Positions 16,163 through 24,925 of a DNA stretch of 56,076 nucleotides are shown piece by piece. The notes under the pieces are model-generated. The model saw only the letters and a list, made by a program, of their open reading frames with translations. It did not search any database and was not told the origin of the DNA. Position 1 is the stretch's first letter; the number at the start of each line of letters is the position of its first letter. The position numbers were made by a program, and so were the translations under genes. The stretch is from an uncultured Emergencia sp. (GTDB lineage Bacteria; Bacillota; Clostridia; Peptostreptococcales; Anaerovoracaceae): assembly GCA_904420065.1 (NCBI GenBank), contig CAJFTU010000018.1:1-56076 (forward strand), given 5' to 3'.

Positions 16163-16828
16163 ATGGCAAACAAAACAACCCTTTCTGAACAGATTTACGA
16201 TGAGCTGTATCACGATATCACTGATCAGCGTCTGGTCTGCGGTCAAAAACTGACGCTGAAGATGCTGAAGGACAGATTTAACGTCAGTCACACGCCGATC
16301 AGAGAAGCCCTGACCAGACTGTCGGAAAACGGACTGGTTACCTATTACTCCAACTGCGGTGTTACGGTAACAGAATTTACTGACTCTGATATCCGCCAAA
16401 TATTTCAATTCATCGGCGAACTGGATGCTCTTGCTGTTCGGTTCTGCAAGAATGCCTTTACCCACGCTCCGCTGATCTTTGAGCTGCGCAAAATTTTGGA
16501 AAACGGCAACGAACTCCTCCAGAAAGGGGACATTGCCGAATGGAAAGAATACTCGGAGAAATTTCACACGGCCTTTTATCATCACGCTCAGAACGATTAT
16601 CTCAACGAGGCTGCCAAGAGACTCCGCGCCAAGGTGGAAGTGCTTTCCTGCATGTACTATCAAAAGCCCAATGTGGAGAAGATCAACGAAGGCCATACCG
16701 CCATCTACGAGTGCGTGAAAGCTGAAGAGTTCGATAAAGCTGCAGAACTGATGCGTACCCATCTGCAGAACGATATGGTATTCGCGCTCAACGCATATAA
16801 AGAATACCAGGAAAAGCGAGGCAGGTAA
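16163..16828 (+). CDS. GntR family regulator, FadR/FCD subfamily (copy 1)
   Basis: A 221-residue regulator: winged helix-turn-helix about residues 1-72 (SHTPIREALTRLSENGLV is the recognition helix region), then an all-helical FCD ligand domain, with metal-type His residues in EKFHTAFYHHAQ and NEGHTAIY. FCD regulators bind small organic acids or amino acids. AGGAGAAG precedes the ATG. It is closely related over its full length to the convergent gene at 17039-17713. Its position behind the peptide genes and the TTTTGCAA motif shared with their promoters make it the likely local regulator. Confidence 0.92.
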   Translation: MANKTTLSEQIYDELYHDITDQRLVCGQKLTLKMLKDRFNVSHTPIREALTRLSENGLVTYYSNCGVTVTEFTDSDIRQIFQFIGELDALAVRFCKNAFTHAPLIFELRKILENGNELLQKGDIAEWKEYSEKFHTAFYHHAQNDYLNEAAKRLRAKVEVLSCMYYQKPNVEKINEGHTAIYECVKAEEFDKAAELMRTHLQNDMVFALNAYKEYQEKRGR

Positions 16829-16908
16829 ATTATTATTACACTATATCGTTATCGTCATCAGAGCTTATATTTACAATACTACAGCCTCATTATATATAAC
16901 ACAAAATT

Positions 16909-16940
16909 AAAAGCATGGAAACCCGTTTTTCCATGCTTTT
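16909..16940. terminator. Bidirectional terminator between the two GntR genes
   Basis: AAAAGCATGGAAA (16909-16921) and TTTCCATGCTTTT (16928-16940) form a 13-bp stem with a six-base loop; both strands end in T-rich sequence. Confidence 0.85.
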
Positions 16941-17038
16941 TACATAGTATCAATTCTTATGACTTCGCAAATAAAAAGAATTCTGAAATGATATCAGTAA
17001 AATTAGTTTTCTGCTTAATTTCCCTGTTCGGATAAATT

Positions 17039-17713
17039 TTATATACCTTCAGATATCATTTCTTTATACTTTCTGAATGCTTTTACAGCATAAACCATAT
17101 CGTACTGCAGATGGGTACGCATCAGTTCTGCTGCAGTATCATAATCCCTTTTTTCAACTTTCTCAAATATAGCATTATGCCCATCATTAATCACCGCCAA
17201 ATCGATATCCTTATAATACATAATCGACAAGAGTTCCACCTTTGGTCGAAGACGCTCCGATGCCTCGCTTAAACATTTGCTCTGCGCGTACTGGTAGAAA
17301 ATTTTATGGAAATCCTGAGAGTATTCTTTCCATTCCAGCAAATCTCCCTGCTGTAAGGTTCGATTACCTTTCTCAACAATGTCCTGTAATTCAAAGATCA
17401 TCGCTTTCTGTACAAGCGCCCTTTCGCTCAATTTAATTGCCATTGCGTCCAGCTCTCCCACAAAACGGAAAATGTCCTGAATATCGCTGTCGCTAAAATC
17501 AATGACCTTAACACCGCAGTTGGAGTAGTAAGATACCAGTCCACATTCAGAAAGTCTGGATAAAGCCTCTCTGATCGGTGTGTAACTGGCCTGATAACGC
17601 TCAGAGAGTCCCTTTAACGTCAATTTCTGTCCGCAAATCAAACGTTGATTTACGATATCTTCATATATTTCCGTATAAACTTTTTCTGACAGGGTACTGT
17701 TGGTGCGCGCCAT
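17039..17713 (-). CDS. GntR family regulator, FadR/FCD subfamily (copy 2)
   Basis: A 224-residue paralogue of the regulator at 16163-16828: shared blocks include CGQKLTLK, TPIREALxRLSExGLV, YYSNCGV, FxDSDIxxIF, AELMRTHLQ. Winged helix at the N-terminus, FCD domain after about residue 80, with FHKIFYQYAQ and NDGHNAIF. Convergent to copy 1 and separated by a shared terminator, consistent with a local duplication and inversion. Upstream lies the dipeptidase remnant on the same strand. Confidence 0.92.
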   Translation of the reverse strand: MARTNSTLSEKVYTEIYEDIVNQRLICGQKLTLKGLSERYQASYTPIREALSRLSECGLVSYYSNCGVKVIDFSDSDIQDIFRFVGELDAMAIKLSERALVQKAMIFELQDIVEKGNRTLQQGDLLEWKEYSQDFHKIFYQYAQSKCLSEASERLRPKVELLSIMYYKDIDLAVINDGHNAIFEKVEKRDYDTAAELMRTHLQYDMVYAVKAFRKYKEMISEGI

Positions 17714-17797
17714 ATATACTTCTCTGTTTTCCTTTCTGTGCGATTTATTATATTATAATTTTAACCTTTACTATAACGATAATCAACCTTGATTCTC

Positions 17798-18192
17798 TTA
17801 CATGGAGATTTCTTTTCCCAGGATATCCATCAGCGCTTTCCTGTAAATTTCTTTCAGTCTCTTTAAGTCCTCTGCAGTGATAAATTCGTCAGGCATGTGT
17901 TCTAAACTATTTTTTCCCGGAAAAGCCGGCCCAAAAGCGACAATGTTCTCCATCGTCCTTGCATAGGTACAGCCTCCTACAACCAGCGGCTGACTCTGAT
18001 CGCCCGTCACCTTCCGATAAGCTTCTAAAAGCGTTCTGAGCAGATCACCGTTCCGATCCATAGTTTCCTGGCAAATTCAACGATATAATCGCTGATCTCT
18101 TTTTCACAGCCAGAATTCCTTGGAATTTGAGAGATTTCCTCAAAATACCGTTCTATAGGTTGTTCCCAGTCAAGGACACTATCTCTCATCAC
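17798..18192 (-). pseudogene. Chimeric M20 dipeptidase remnant (PepD-like start, PepV-like end)
   Basis: Starting at about 18189 (ATG, with GGAGG upstream) a frame gives an N-terminus like Xaa-His dipeptidase PepD (ERYFEEISQIPRNSGCEKE), about 43 codons, then runs out of frame and stops. From 18061 a second frame gives 87 residues like the C-terminus of PepV dipeptidase (GGCTYARTMENIVAFGPAFPG). The catalytic middle of an M20 peptidase (over 300 residues) is missing. Both end pieces are recognisable, so this is a deletion remnant, perhaps of two adjacent dipeptidase genes. A good promoter remains upstream. Confidence 0.75.
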
Positions 18193-18238
18193 CTTATCAC
18201 CTCCATCTTTCTTTCTGAAAAAGATTTTCTTTACAAAG

Positions 18239-18266
18239 ATTATATCACAGAATTTTATATAATCAA
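18239..18266 (-). promoter_or_regulatory. Promoter of the dipeptidase remnant
   Basis: On the minus strand TTGATT (18261-18266) and TATAAT (18239-18244) with a 16-bp spacer. Near-identical AT-rich repeats GAATTTTATATAAT (about 18250) and GAATTTTATAAAAT (about 18287) may be operator halves. Confidence 0.55.
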
Positions 18267-18342
18267 TATGTTTTTTATAAATTTCTGAATTTTATAAAAT
18301 GATTCCTCCTGCTTTCTGCCTCAAGTACCTATAGATAAAAAA

Positions 18343-18372
18343 ACGAGCGGGAAATTTCTTATTCCTGCTCGT
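18343..18372 (-). terminator. Intrinsic terminator after the DUF3343 gene
   Basis: ACGAGCGGGAA (18343-18353) pairs with TTCCTGCTCGT (18362-18372), one G-T pair; on the minus strand a run of T follows. Confidence 0.8.
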
Positions 18373-18378
18373 CTTTTC

Positions 18379-18639
18379 TCATACCCTCATATAGGTCTTT
18401 ATGCCTTTTTCATTACGTCTTATCTCATATATCCCTCTCACCGCGATCTGCCGCTCATCCAACACTCGTCGCACTCTTTCTATGGAGTCGATTCTCAGAT
18501 ATACTCCAGTGCTGCAGGAATGGGCTACCTGCGCTGGCAGCTTGCGTAAAGTGGAGTTGAGCCCATTTTCCTCCAGTACGTCTCTGGCGTAAGCTGCTTT
18601 ATAAAAGGATGAAAAGGACAGGATATACTCTTTTTCCAT
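18379..18639 (-). CDS. DUF3343 domain protein
   Basis: An 86-residue small soluble protein with the DUF3343 pattern: an N-terminal strand and F..F..A..A...L...G pattern (YILSFSSFYKAAYARDVLEENG), then a central small-residue/Cys segment (AHSCSTGVYLR) corresponding to the family's conserved S-x-C-G region. The family is proposed to act as a sulfur or selenium carrier, but function is unproven. ATG 18639 with GAGGGG upstream is preferred over the in-frame GTG at 18651, whose binding site would be too close. It follows the dacF gene start direction (same strand, 22 bp after the dacF stop) and ends at the terminator. Confidence 0.75.
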   Translation of the reverse strand: MEKEYILSFSSFYKAAYARDVLEENGLNSTLRKLPAQVAHSCSTGVYLRIDSIERVRRVLDERQIAVRGIYEIRRNEKGIKTYMRV

Positions 18640-18661
18640 AAAGTTATTCACCCCTCTGACC

Positions 18662-19912
18662 TCAGAACAAATTCTTTATCTTACGTATGTAATACGTGAT
18701 AAAAGAAACCTTTTCTACCGCCCGGTCAGTGAGCAAATCACAGGCGCCGGCTTTTTCTCCGCCGCAATAAACAGTAAGCGTACCGATTTTATCTCCTTTT
18801 TTCAGAGGAAGCCTGATATTTTTATCGATTTTGACTTTGCAGGTGGCCTTCTTTTCTTCCCCCTTTTTTACCAGGGCTGAAGCTTTCTCCGACGCTACCG
18901 CATTCACCGTATAGGGATCGCCTTTATCCAGCTTCACCTTTTTCATCTTCTGTCCTTTGTCGGCCAGGGTCACAGACGTAAAATTGGCAAATCCATAGTT
19001 TAGAAGTTTGCTCACCTCTTCAAAACGGATTTTCGATGTCTCTGCGCCGAGGACTACGGCGATCAAAGTAGTATCCTCCTTTGTCGCCGACGCGGAAAGG
19101 CAATATCCGGCCTCTTGGGTAAATCCTGTCTTAATGCCGTTCGCTCCCGGATACTGCTTTATCAGCTTGTTGGTATTGGTAAGGCCGAATTCCTTTTCCT
19201 TTCCCGGCAGGCCCACTTCGATGGTCGTCTGCCAGGTGGTAAACCATTTCCGCGTTTCCTCGTGCTTCAGTAAAAGGCGCGACATCACTGCTATATCATA
19301 TGCGCTGGTGTAATGATCGGTTACCGGCAATCCGTTGGTATTCACAAAATGGGTATCCCTCATCCCCAGTTCCTGCGCTCTCTTGTTCATCTTCTCCACA
19401 AAGACTTCCTCGCTTCCGGCAATATATTCGGAAACTGCCACACAGGCGTCATTAGCCGAAACGATGGCGATACCGGCAAGAAGCTCCTCCAGGGTATGTA
19501 CCTCGCCGACCTCCATATACATCTGGCTTCCGCCCATAGAAGCCGCTCTTTCGGAAATGGTGATCTCGTCGGTCAGCTTCACCTTTCCGTCTTCTACTGC
19601 TTCCAGCGCCAGAAGCATGGTCATGATCTTCGTGACGGAGGCCGGAGGCAGTTCCTTGTGAGCATCCTGTTCAAAGAGAACTTTTCCTGTTTCCGCATCG
19701 ATGAGAACCGCGCTCTTGACGTTCAAATCCATATTTGCATTCTTCTGCTCTTCGGTCGGCGCGCCGGCGTCGGTCAGCGTATCCGATACAGTCTCCAGCA
19801 CTACCGGTTCCTGCGGATTTGAAAAGTACTTCACGCCCATAATTCCGCACAATGTTAAAATACAACCGAGGCAAATCAGCCTTTTCTCGTGCTTTTTCCA
19901 TTTTTTTCTCAC
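18662..19912 (-). CDS. dacF: D-alanyl-D-alanine carboxypeptidase (DacF/PBP5 type)
   Basis: A 416-residue low-molecular-weight penicillin-binding protein. One hydrophobic N-terminal segment (residues 11-29) exports or anchors it; catalytic motifs are SVTK at 92-95, SAN at 152-154 and KTG at 261-263. A C-terminal PBP5_C beta-domain (KLDKGDPYTV...) and a basic amphipathic tail follow, the usual membrane-binding end. It trims the terminal D-Ala from peptidoglycan stem peptides. GTG start at 19912; its only Shine-Dalgarno, GAGAGGGG, lies in the 3' arm of the preceding terminator hairpin. DUF3343 follows on the same strand. Confidence 0.93.
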   Translation of the reverse strand: MRKKWKKHEKRLICLGCILTLCGIMGVKYFSNPQEPVVLETVSDTLTDAGAPTEEQKNANMDLNVKSAVLIDAETGKVLFEQDAHKELPPASVTKIMTMLLALEAVEDGKVKLTDEITISERAASMGGSQMYMEVGEVHTLEELLAGIAIVSANDACVAVSEYIAGSEEVFVEKMNKRAQELGMRDTHFVNTNGLPVTDHYTSAYDIAVMSRLLLKHEETRKWFTTWQTTIEVGLPGKEKEFGLTNTNKLIKQYPGANGIKTGFTQEAGYCLSASATKEDTTLIAVVLGAETSKIRFEEVSKLLNYGFANFTSVTLADKGQKMKKVKLDKGDPYTVNAVASEKASALVKKGEEKKATCKVKIDKNIRLPLKKGDKIGTLTVYCGGEKAGACDLLTDRAVEKVSFITYYIRKIKNLF

Positions 19913-19958
19913 AAAAACACCCCTCTCATTAATAAGTAATATATTAATGAGAGGGGTG
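19913..19958 (-). terminator. Terminator of the D-hydroxyacid dehydrogenase gene that embeds the dacF ribosome binding site
   Basis: A perfect 17-bp stem: 19918-19934 pairs with 19942-19958, seven-base loop; on the minus strand it is followed by TTTTT and then the dacF GTG. The 3' arm contains GAGAGGGG, seven bases before that GTG. Confidence 0.8.
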
Positions 19959-20005
19959 AATATGACAGGAGAATGGGCAAATCCCGGTAAACTCCTCTGT
20001 CTGCG

Positions 20006-20989
20006 TCAGACGACCAGGAACGGATTCTCTGCGCCTTCCATATAGAGTTTTGCTCCGATAATCGAATTTTCCGCCATGTTGGCCACCGCTTCGTCGGTGT
20101 AAAAAGCCATATGCGAAGTAACGATTACATTTGCATAGGAGCGTAGGATAGCCAGCCTCGGATTGTTCAGCGGTTCGCCCATCCGGTCGAAATAGTAGAG
20201 TCCGCTCTCATGTTCTACCACATCGAGACAGGCAAAACCTATTTTTCGGCTCTCTATGCCGCGAATCAGCGCATCGCTGTCGATCAGAGAACCCCTGGCG
20301 CAGTTGACGATACCGACGCCCTCTTTTATCCTTTCGATGGCTCTGTCGTCGATCATGTGATAGCTTTCGGCTGTGGCCGGCGCATGCAGCGTAATGATAT
20401 CGCTTTCCGCAAAAAGCGTATCCAAATCCACGTACTGAGCGTATTTCTTCACGCTGTCCTTTTCATAGAGATCGTAAGCGATCATACGGCAGCCGAAACC
20501 GCTCAGATCTCGTATCACGGTCTCCCCGATACGGCCTGTCCCGATGATGCCCACAGTACAGTCTGGAAGCTCTCTGGCCAGCTTTCCCCGCAGAGTGAAA
20601 TCCTGCACGTCCCCTCTCTGCATGATATGCTTGATCTTTCGCAGGCCCATCAGAATCATCATCACCGTGTAATCGGCAACGCTGTCGGGAGAATAGGTCA
20701 CATTGGTTACGCCGATTCCCAGCGACGCGGCGTATTCCGCATCGATGTGGTCATATCCGATGGTCCGCGTAGAAATACACTTGATGCCGATTTCGTGAAA
20801 CCTGCGGATCATCTCCCGATTGATTACCGTGGTAATGATGTCTACCGCATCGTATCCCCTTGCCAGATCTATGTTGTCAAGGCAGGGCGTTTCCACAGTG
20901 TATCCGTATTCCACGCCGTATTTTCTGCAGAACTGATCGAAAAAAGGTTTCTCGTCGAATTCCCGCATGCTGTACACAAATAATTTCAT
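20006..20989 (-). CDS. D-2-hydroxyacid dehydrogenase (D-lactate dehydrogenase-like)
   Basis: A 327-residue NAD-dependent dehydrogenase. The Rossmann motif GIIGTGRIGE is at about 148-156; the catalytic Arg is in VNCARGSLID, the Glu in VVEHESG, the His in VTSHMAFYT. TRTIGYDHID and GVTNVTYSPDSVADYT are typical of D-lactate dehydrogenase/VanH-type enzymes. It probably reduces pyruvate or another 2-oxoacid with NADH, disposing of reducing power during fermentation. The gene is expressed alone and closes with the terminator just before dacF; a dual link to cell wall (VanH-like) is not supported, since no D-Ala-D-Lac ligase is present. Confidence 0.9.
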   Translation of the reverse strand: MKLFVYSMREFDEKPFFDQFCRKYGVEYGYTVETPCLDNIDLARGYDAVDIITTVINREMIRRFHEIGIKCISTRTIGYDHIDAEYAASLGIGVTNVTYSPDSVADYTVMMILMGLRKIKHIMQRGDVQDFTLRGKLARELPDCTVGIIGTGRIGETVIRDLSGFGCRMIAYDLYEKDSVKKYAQYVDLDTLFAESDIITLHAPATAESYHMIDDRAIERIKEGVGIVNCARGSLIDSDALIRGIESRKIGFACLDVVEHESGLYYFDRMGEPLNNPRLAILRSYANVIVTSHMAFYTDEAVANMAENSIIGAKLYMEGAENPFLVV

Positions 20990-21113
20990 CTCACGTTCAC
21001 CTCGCTTGTCGTTCTCCTATATCATATCACATTTCCCGTAAACGCCATATCCTTTTCACAAAAAAGCGCGGAGCGCACTACTCTCACCATATCCGAGCTT
21101 CAGGTTTTACCGT

Positions 21114-21153
21114 CGTCAAAACAAAACGGGCGGGATAATCTCATCCTGCCCGT
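21114..21153 (-). terminator. Terminator of the citrate-to-oxoglutarate operon
   Basis: ACGGGCGGGAT (21126-21136) pairs with ATCCTGCCCGT (21143-21153), one G-T pair. On the minus strand TTTTGTTTTG follows. Confidence 0.8.
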
Positions 21154-21171
21154 CTTTATCTATAGACATTT

Positions 21172-22317
21172 CTACAGTTTGCTCATCACATAATCGGCGT
21201 ACTCCTTACAGGTAGCGCCGTCGGCAAAGCCGGTCACGACTACCTTCTTCTCCCTCTCGCCGCATTCCTGCAGAGCGTCCGCCAGTTTATCCGCCTTTTC
21301 TGTAAAACCGATGTGACGGATCATCATCTCCGCAGCTTTGAAAATGCTGGATGGGTTGGCATAATCGGCCAGACCGTCTTCGATCATCCTCGGCGCGCTT
21401 CCGTGGATCGCTTCAAACATGGCGTATTGATCGCCCATGTTGGCGCTGCCCGCGGTACCTACACCGCCTTGTATTTCCGCGGCTTCGTCGGTGATGATAT
21501 CGCCGTACAGATTAGGAAGGACGAACACCTGGAATTTGCTGCGGATATCCCGGTTGACCAGATTAGCGGTCATGATGTCGATATACCAGTCCTCCGCCTC
21601 GATTCCCGGATAGTCGGCCGCTACCTCGTGGCAGATTCTCGTGAAGCTGCCGTCGGTTTTTTTCATGATGTTGGCCTTGGTCACAACGGCCACGCTGGTC
21701 TTTCCGTTGGCCTTGGCATAATCAAATGCAGCCTTTGCAATTCTTCGGGTTCCGCACTCTGTTGTCACCTTAAAATCCATGGAAAGTTCACCGGGAACTT
21801 CTACGCCGCGGCTGCCCAGAACGTATTCACCTTCCGTATTTTCCCGGTAGAATATCCAGTCGATGCCTTCCTCCGGCACCTGCACCGGCCGCACGTTGGC
21901 GTACAGGTCCAGTTCCCGTCTGAGAGTAACGTTGGCGCTTTCCAGAGTTCCTCCCTTCGGCGTAGTCGTCGGTCCTTTCAACAGTACGTCGCAGGCCCTG
22001 ATCTGCTCGAGCACTTCCTCCGGAACGGCCTTTCCCTGCGCCAGTCGATTTTCAATGGTAAGTCCTTCGATGGTCTTCAGGATGACTCTGCCCGACTCCA
22101 GCTCCTCGGCCAGCACTTTGCGCACCAGCCTCTCTGCCTGTTCCATGATAATCGGTCCGATGCCGTCGCCTCCGCACAGGCCGATCACAATTCGGTCCAC
22201 AGCGGAAAAATCCTTCGGCGCCGTTGCGTTCTTCATCCGATCGTTTCGCTCAAGCTGCTCTGTAAGCAGCTCCCTGAACTGATTCAGCGCCTTGTCTATG
22301 TATTCTTCTCTGTTCAT
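21172..22317 (-). CDS. Isocitrate dehydrogenase (isocitrate/isopropylmalate dehydrogenase family)
   Basis: A 381-residue beta-decarboxylating dehydrogenase. Typical blocks: GGDGIGPIIMEQA, KGPTTTPKGG (substrate loop), the Arg-rich TLRRELDLYANVRPVQ, YRENTEGEYVLGS, and NLYGDIITDEAA with the metal-binding Asp residues, then EAIHGSAPRM. The ENTEGEY element and S/T-rich substrate loop fit isocitrate rather than isopropylmalate dehydrogenase, and the neighbours (aconitase, citrate synthase) decide it. An unusual 40-residue N-terminal extension precedes the catalytic core. It yields 2-oxoglutarate plus NAD(P)H, and is the last gene of the operon, 11 bp after aconitase. Confidence 0.88.
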   Translation of the reverse strand: MNREEYIDKALNQFRELLTEQLERNDRMKNATAPKDFSAVDRIVIGLCGGDGIGPIIMEQAERLVRKVLAEELESGRVILKTIEGLTIENRLAQGKAVPEEVLEQIRACDVLLKGPTTTPKGGTLESANVTLRRELDLYANVRPVQVPEEGIDWIFYRENTEGEYVLGSRGVEVPGELSMDFKVTTECGTRRIAKAAFDYAKANGKTSVAVVTKANIMKKTDGSFTRICHEVAADYPGIEAEDWYIDIMTANLVNRDIRSKFQVFVLPNLYGDIITDEAAEIQGGVGTAGSANMGDQYAMFEAIHGSAPRMIEDGLADYANPSSIFKAAEMMIRHIGFTEKADKLADALQECGEREKKVVVTGFADGATCKEYADYVMSKL

Positions 22318-22328
22318 CTGTCTCTCTC

Positions 22329-24254
22329 CTATTGCTTTGCCACGTATTTCAACAGACTGCCCGCTTTCAGGATTTCCTTCTGCCGTTCGGTGAAACTGCA
22401 GGTCAGCGTAAAGGTCTCTCCGGTAGTCACGTCGGTCAGCTTAATTTCTCCGCTGTCCATACCCTGATAGATATCAGTCAACCTCAGCACGTCGCCCTGA
22501 TTGATCCGGTCATAGTCTTCCGGATTCTTAAAGGTCAGCGGCATGATACCCGCATTGATCAGATTTGCGACGTGAATCCGGGCAAAGCTTTTGGTGATCA
22601 CCGCTCTCACGCCCAGATAAAGAGGGACCAGAGCCGCGTGCTCTCTCGAAGAACCCTGACCGTAGTTGGCTCCGCCCACGATGATACTCTGTCCCGCTTC
22701 CTTTGCTCTCTGCGGGAATGTCTCGTCACAGACGCCGAAGCAGAACTGGGAAAGGTGAGGAATATTGGAGCGATACGGCAGGATCTTCGATCCGGCCGGC
22801 ATAATGTGGTCCGTCGTGATGTTGTCTCCCACCTTCAGTACCAGCGGCGCTTCAAGAACGTCTTCCTGCGGCCTGCTCTGCGGGAATTCTTTGATATTCG
22901 GTCCTCTGAGGATTTCCAAGTCCGCGGCTTCTTCCGGCTGTGCCGGCGGGATGATGGCGCTGTCATCGATTTTAAAGGCCTGCGGCATCTCAACCTTCGG
23001 CATTTCTCCAAGGAGCATCGGATCGGTAATCTCTCCGGTCAGAGCCGCGGCTACAGCAGTCTCCGGCGATACCAGGTATACCTGGCCGTCTTTGGTTCCG
23101 CTCCTTCCCTCAAAGTTTCTGTTGAAGGTTCTCAGGGATACGCCTCCCGAATTAGGAGAAAAGCCCATTCCGATACAAGGTCCGCAGGCGCACTCCAGAA
23201 CTCTGGCTCCGCTGGCCAGAATATCCGAAAGAGCCCCGCAGTCCGCCAACATGGTCAGCACCTGTTTCGATCCCGGCGAAATGGAAAGGCTGACCTCAGG
23301 GCGTATGGTTTTGCCTTTAAGCAGTGCGGCAACCTTCAGCATATCGTAGAGAGAGGAATTGGTGCAGGATCCGATACATACCTGATCTACCCTGGTTCCC
23401 TTTAACGACTCCACGCTTACCACATTGTCCGGACTGTGAGGACATGCGATCAGCGGTTTCAGCGTTGAAAGATCGATATCGATGACTCTGTCGTAAACCG
23501 CGTCAGGGTCGCTCTTCAATTCTACGTAATCCTGGCCTCTGCCTTCGGCTTCAAGAAACGCCTTCGTCACTTCGTCAGAAGGGAAAATGGAAGTCGTCGC
23601 TCCGAGCTCTGTTCCCATATTGGTGATCGTCGCTCTTTCCGGTACGGACAGCGTCTTGATTCCGGGCCCGCCCCACTCGATGATGGCGCCGACTCCGCCT
23701 TTTACGGAAAGAATCCTCAGAATCTCCAGGCTCACGTCTTTTGCCGTAACGAAATCCCGCAGCTTACCCGTCAGATTAACCTTATACATCTTCGGCATGG
23801 TGATGTAATAAGCGCCTCCGCCCATGGCTACAGCCACATCCAGACCGCCGGCGCCCATGGCCAGCATACCGATTCCGCCGCCCGTAGGCGTATGGCTGTC
23901 CGAACCGATCAGCGTCTTTCCCGGTTTGCCGAATCGCTCAAGATGAACCTGATGGCATATGCCGTTTCCCGGACGGGAAAAGTACAGCCCGTATTTCTTT
24001 GCCATCGACTGAATAAACCGGTGGTCGTCGGCATTTTCAAAGCCGGACTGCAGGGTGTTGTGATCGATATAGGCTACGGACAGTTCCGTCTTGACCCGAG
24101 GTATTCCCATAGTCTCAAACTCCAGATAGGCCATGGTTCCCGTGGCATCCTGCGTAAGAGTCTGATCTATGCGGAGAGCCACCTCCTTTCCCGGCTCCAT
24201 CTCTCCGCTGATTAAATGCTCCTTAATGATTTTCTGTGCTATTGTCTGTCCCAT
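22329..24254 (-). CDS. Aconitate hydratase
   Basis: A 641-residue aconitase of the shorter mitochondrial/clostridial type. The [4Fe-4S] ligands are visible: Cys in CIGSCTNSS and two in CACGPCIGMGF; the C-terminal swivel domain begins near residue 480 with KVGDNITTDHIMPAG and contains GGANYGQGSSREHAAL. It isomerises citrate to isocitrate. The ATG at 24254 has GGAGG 11 bases upstream and lies 32 bp inside the end of the GntR gene, so the genes are coupled. It acts between the Re-citrate synthase and isocitrate dehydrogenase of the same operon. Confidence 0.95.
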   Translation of the reverse strand: MGQTIAQKIIKEHLISGEMEPGKEVALRIDQTLTQDATGTMAYLEFETMGIPRVKTELSVAYIDHNTLQSGFENADDHRFIQSMAKKYGLYFSRPGNGICHQVHLERFGKPGKTLIGSDSHTPTGGGIGMLAMGAGGLDVAVAMGGGAYYITMPKMYKVNLTGKLRDFVTAKDVSLEILRILSVKGGVGAIIEWGGPGIKTLSVPERATITNMGTELGATTSIFPSDEVTKAFLEAEGRGQDYVELKSDPDAVYDRVIDIDLSTLKPLIACPHSPDNVVSVESLKGTRVDQVCIGSCTNSSLYDMLKVAALLKGKTIRPEVSLSISPGSKQVLTMLADCGALSDILASGARVLECACGPCIGMGFSPNSGGVSLRTFNRNFEGRSGTKDGQVYLVSPETAVAAALTGEITDPMLLGEMPKVEMPQAFKIDDSAIIPPAQPEEAADLEILRGPNIKEFPQSRPQEDVLEAPLVLKVGDNITTDHIMPAGSKILPYRSNIPHLSQFCFGVCDETFPQRAKEAGQSIIVGGANYGQGSSREHAALVPLYLGVRAVITKSFARIHVANLINAGIMPLTFKNPEDYDRINQGDVLRLTDIYQGMDSGEIKLTDVTTGETFTLTCSFTERQKEILKAGSLLKYVAKQ

Positions 24255-24900
24255 ACTGACCGCTTACCTCCATTATACTGTTATATGCGTGATCGATGTG
24301 CACCAGCATCAGGGTGTCCACCTTATCTCCATCCTTTTCGGCAATGGCGTTGTAGAGCGCCTTGTGCTCCGCCACTGAAGCCATGATCCGCTTCGACTTC
24401 TCCAGGGATATCCGCCTGTACTTCATCATCTTGTGGTGAATCGGCGAAAGGATGCTCTCGAAAGTGGTGCTGCCGCACTCCTTGTAGATGATATCGTGAA
24501 ATTCCGTATCCAGATCCCTGACCTTGATGGCGTCGCCCTTCTGGGCGAAGAATTCCTGCTGCTCGATATTGTCCTTGAGCGCTTTCAGACCCTCCGGACT
24601 GATATTTTCCGCTGCCCTTCTGGTGGCGATTACTTCGATTCTCCGTTTAACTTCAAAGAGATCCTTCACGTCTTTTTCCGTAACGCCTACGACTACGGTG
24701 CCGTTGGGCGATTCTTTGATCAGCTTCTCATGCTGAAGCCTGGACATGGCTTCTCTGATCGGCGTCCGGCTGACGCCCAGCTCCTCAGAAAGCCGGGTTT
24801 CGCTGATAATTTCTCCGCAGGCGTATACCCCGGTCAGGATATTGTATTCCAACGTATCGTACACCTGATCCGCAAGGGATACCGTCTTATATTCGATCAT
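24223..24900 (-). CDS. GntR family regulator (FCD) inside the citrate operon
   Basis: A 225-residue regulator: winged helix (GVSRTPIREAMSRLQHEKLI near 42-62) and FCD ligand domain with EFHDIIYKE and AEHKALYNAI His residues. It lies between the Re-citrate synthase and aconitase genes, overlapping aconitase by 32 bp, so it is produced with the enzymes it most likely regulates. The candidate binding site is TTGTATACAT next to the operon's -10 box (26390-26399). A TCA-cycle acid such as citrate is a natural candidate ligand, but that is inference. AGGAGGAG and GGAGAGGAG precede the ATG. Confidence 0.92.
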   Translation of the reverse strand: MIEYKTVSLADQVYDTLEYNILTGVYACGEIISETRLSEELGVSRTPIREAMSRLQHEKLIKESPNGTVVVGVTEKDVKDLFEVKRRIEVIATRRAAENISPEGLKALKDNIEQQEFFAQKGDAIKVRDLDTEFHDIIYKECGSTTFESILSPIHHKMMKYRRISLEKSKRIMASVAEHKALYNAIAEKDGDKVDTLMLVHIDHAYNSIMEVSGQYGTDNSTENH

Positions 24901-24925
24901 AATTCTCCTCTCCTTTCTCCTCCTG

